NCBI RefSeq assembly: GCF_024611995.1
Contig: NZ_CP102509.1
Location: 3,782,001 to 3,846,000, forward strand
From: Streptomyces sp. NBC_00162
GTDB taxonomy: Bacteria > Actinomycetota > Actinomycetes > Streptomycetales > Streptomycetaceae
Direction of reading: 5' to 3'
Length of the DNA: 64,000 nucleotides
Part shown: positions 63,182-64,000 of the stretch, one piece after another
Layout: each line of letters opens with the position of its first letter
Numbering within the stretch: position 1 is the stretch's first letter
The notes under the pieces: model-generated
The model's input: only the letters and a program-made list of their open reading frames with translations
What the model was told of the DNA's origin: nothing
Databases searched by the model: none
Made by a program: the position numbers and the translations under genes

Positions 63182-63215
63182 GGACACTCAAGAACGCACA
63201 GGTGCGTCCGCTGCG

Positions 63216-63620
63216 TCAGACGCGGCGGCGCTTCGGCGGGCGGCAGCCGTTGTGCGGGGTGGGGGTGACGTCCTGGATCGAGCCGACCTCGAGGCCAGTG
63301 GCCTGGAGGGAGCGGATCGCGGTCTCGCGGCCGGAGCCCGGACCCTTGACGAAGACGTCAACCTTGCGCATGCCGTGCTCCTGCGCGCGGCGGGCGGCCG
63401 ACTCGGCGGCCATCTGCGCGGCGAAGGGGGTGGACTTGCGCGAGCCCTTGAAGCCGACGTGGCCGGCGGAGGCCCAGGAGATCACGTTGCCCGAGGGGTC
63501 GGTGATCGAAACGATGGTGTTGTTGAACGTGCTCTTGATGTGGGCGTGCCCGTGAGCGACGTTCTTCTTTTCCTTGCGGCGCACCTTCTTGGCAGCGCCC
63601 TGACGACCCTTGGGGGGCAT
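63216..63620 (-). CDS. rpsK: 30S ribosomal protein S11
   Basis: A 134-residue S11: [20 protein letters not shown] and [20 protein letters not shown], ending in [15 protein letters not shown], all as expected. The start has GGAG (CGTAGGAGATTT) upstream. It follows rpsM by 54 nt. Confidence 0.98.
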   Translation of the reverse strand: MPPKGRQGAAKKVRRKEKKNVAHGHAHIKSTFNNTIVSITDPSGNVISWASAGHVGFKGSRKSTPFAAQMAAESAARRAQEHGMRKVDVFVKGPGSGRETAIRSLQATGLEVGSIQDVTPTPHNGCRPPKRRRV

Positions 63621-63674
63621 CTAAATCTCCTACGGGAGGTGGTCGGTCCTACAGCGCAAGACCGCTGAACAGGA

Positions 63675-64000
63675 CTACTTCTTGCCCGGCTTCTTCTTAC
63701 CGGCGATCGCGCGACGCGGGCCCTTGCGGGTACGAGCGTTCGTGCTGGTGCGCTGACCGTGCACGGGCAGGCCACGACGGTGGCGAATACCCTGGTAGCA
63801 CTGGATCTCGATCTTGCGGCGAATGTCGCCCTGGATCTCGCGGCGGAGGTCACCCTCGGTACGGAGGTTGGCGTCCACGTACTCGCGGATCTTGACGAGG
63901 TCCTCTTCGGCCAGGTCACGAACGCGGGTGTTCGGGTTCACGCCGGTGGAGGCGAGGATCTCCTTGGACCGGGTGCGCCCGATACCGAAGACGTAGGTGA
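63675..64000 (-). CDS. rpsM: 30S ribosomal protein S13, 5' end beyond the window
   Basis: About 108 C-terminal codons of S13, from [18 protein letters not shown] at the window edge to the basic tail [36 protein letters not shown] is the tRNA-contact region. The start lies outside. The ATG-like codon at 63941 (MNPNTRV) is a GTG inside the gene and not its start. Confidence 0.96.
   Translation of the reverse strand, partial: TYVFGIGRTRSKEILASTGVNPNTRVRDLAEEDLVKIREYVDANLRTEGDLRREIQGDIRRKIEIQCYQGIRHRRGLPVHGQRTSTNARTRKGPRRAIAGKKKPGKK

Overview
The window is chromosomal DNA of a high-GC Gram-positive bacterium, almost certainly a Streptomyces. The evidence is very high G+C in third codon positions, many GTG starts, and the developmental regulators BldM, WhiD and a ShbA-type sigma factor set among housekeeping genes, in an order that matches the conserved Streptomyces core between the ribosomal protein/rpoA operon and guaA. 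I see no prophage, insertion sequence, CRISPR array, tRNA/rRNA gene or secondary-metabolite cluster. Species cannot be told from this sequence.

Layout. 1-1.4 kb: 5' part of guaA (minus), then, divergent, a chorismate mutase gene behind what looks like a transcription attenuator: a promoter, a leaderless 22-residue leader peptide with Phe-Leu-Phe-Thr-Tyr, and a 17-bp perfect hairpin. 1.4-15.1 kb (all minus): an LAXTG-anchored surface protein, a semialdehyde dehydrogenase/GMC oxidoreductase pair, two Ser/Thr receptor kinases flanking a receptor pseudokinase, and glpD. 15.4-20.1 kb: a nucleotide-sugar dehydrogenase that lacks its catalytic cysteine, a small membrane protein, guaB3 and guaB. 20.2-22.5 kb: the developmental block shbA, bldM and whiD, with a BldN-type promoter in front of bldM. 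22.6-25.8 kb: LysR regulator, MOSC protein, short-chain dehydrogenase and an ABM-SnoaL two-domain protein. 25.9-28.2 kb: groEL1 and groES under two CIRCE operators.

28.3-34 kb: two small membrane/secreted proteins, then a response regulator, histidine kinase, LCP cell-wall ligase and RodA/FtsW-type flippase/polymerase, partly overlapping. 34.2-36.6 kb: accessory genes, namely a GntR regulator with a divergent small gene, and a TetR regulator with a divergent DUF2867 gene sharing two near-identical 20-bp palindromes. 36.7-41.3 kb: tandem polysaccharide-deacetylase lipoproteins, a THUMP-like methyltransferase, a VOC protein and small proteins. 41.3-51.4 kb: tRNA t6A genes (tsaD, rimI, tsaB and, apart, tsaE) and a cell-wall/cofactor run glmS-acpS-nnr-alr-hydrolase-tsaE, plus a 61-codon gene behind an iron-box-like palindrome. 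51.5-56 kb: lipoprotein, coaA, DUF389 membrane protein, glmM. 56-64 kb: rplM-rpsI, a GT87 mannosyltransferase-like protein, an ABC-F ATPase, truA, and the end of the ribosomal operon rpsM-rpsK-rpoA-rplQ (rpsM truncated by the window edge).

How the genes work together. Most of the window is growth housekeeping: GMP synthesis (guaA, guaB), amino-sugar and alanine supply for peptidoglycan (glmS, glmM, alr), wall assembly (LCP, RodA/FtsW, deacetylases), CoA and carrier-protein activation (coaA, acpS), tRNA modification (tsaBDE, truA) and translation/transcription. The control of the switch to sporulation (ShbA, BldM, WhiD, receptor kinases) is embedded among these. Start codons were chosen by Shine-Dalgarno sequence, overlap, or the presence of a -10 hexamer 6-7 nt before the start, which marks about ten leaderless genes here. 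Attributions to families are from memory of motifs; no database search was run.
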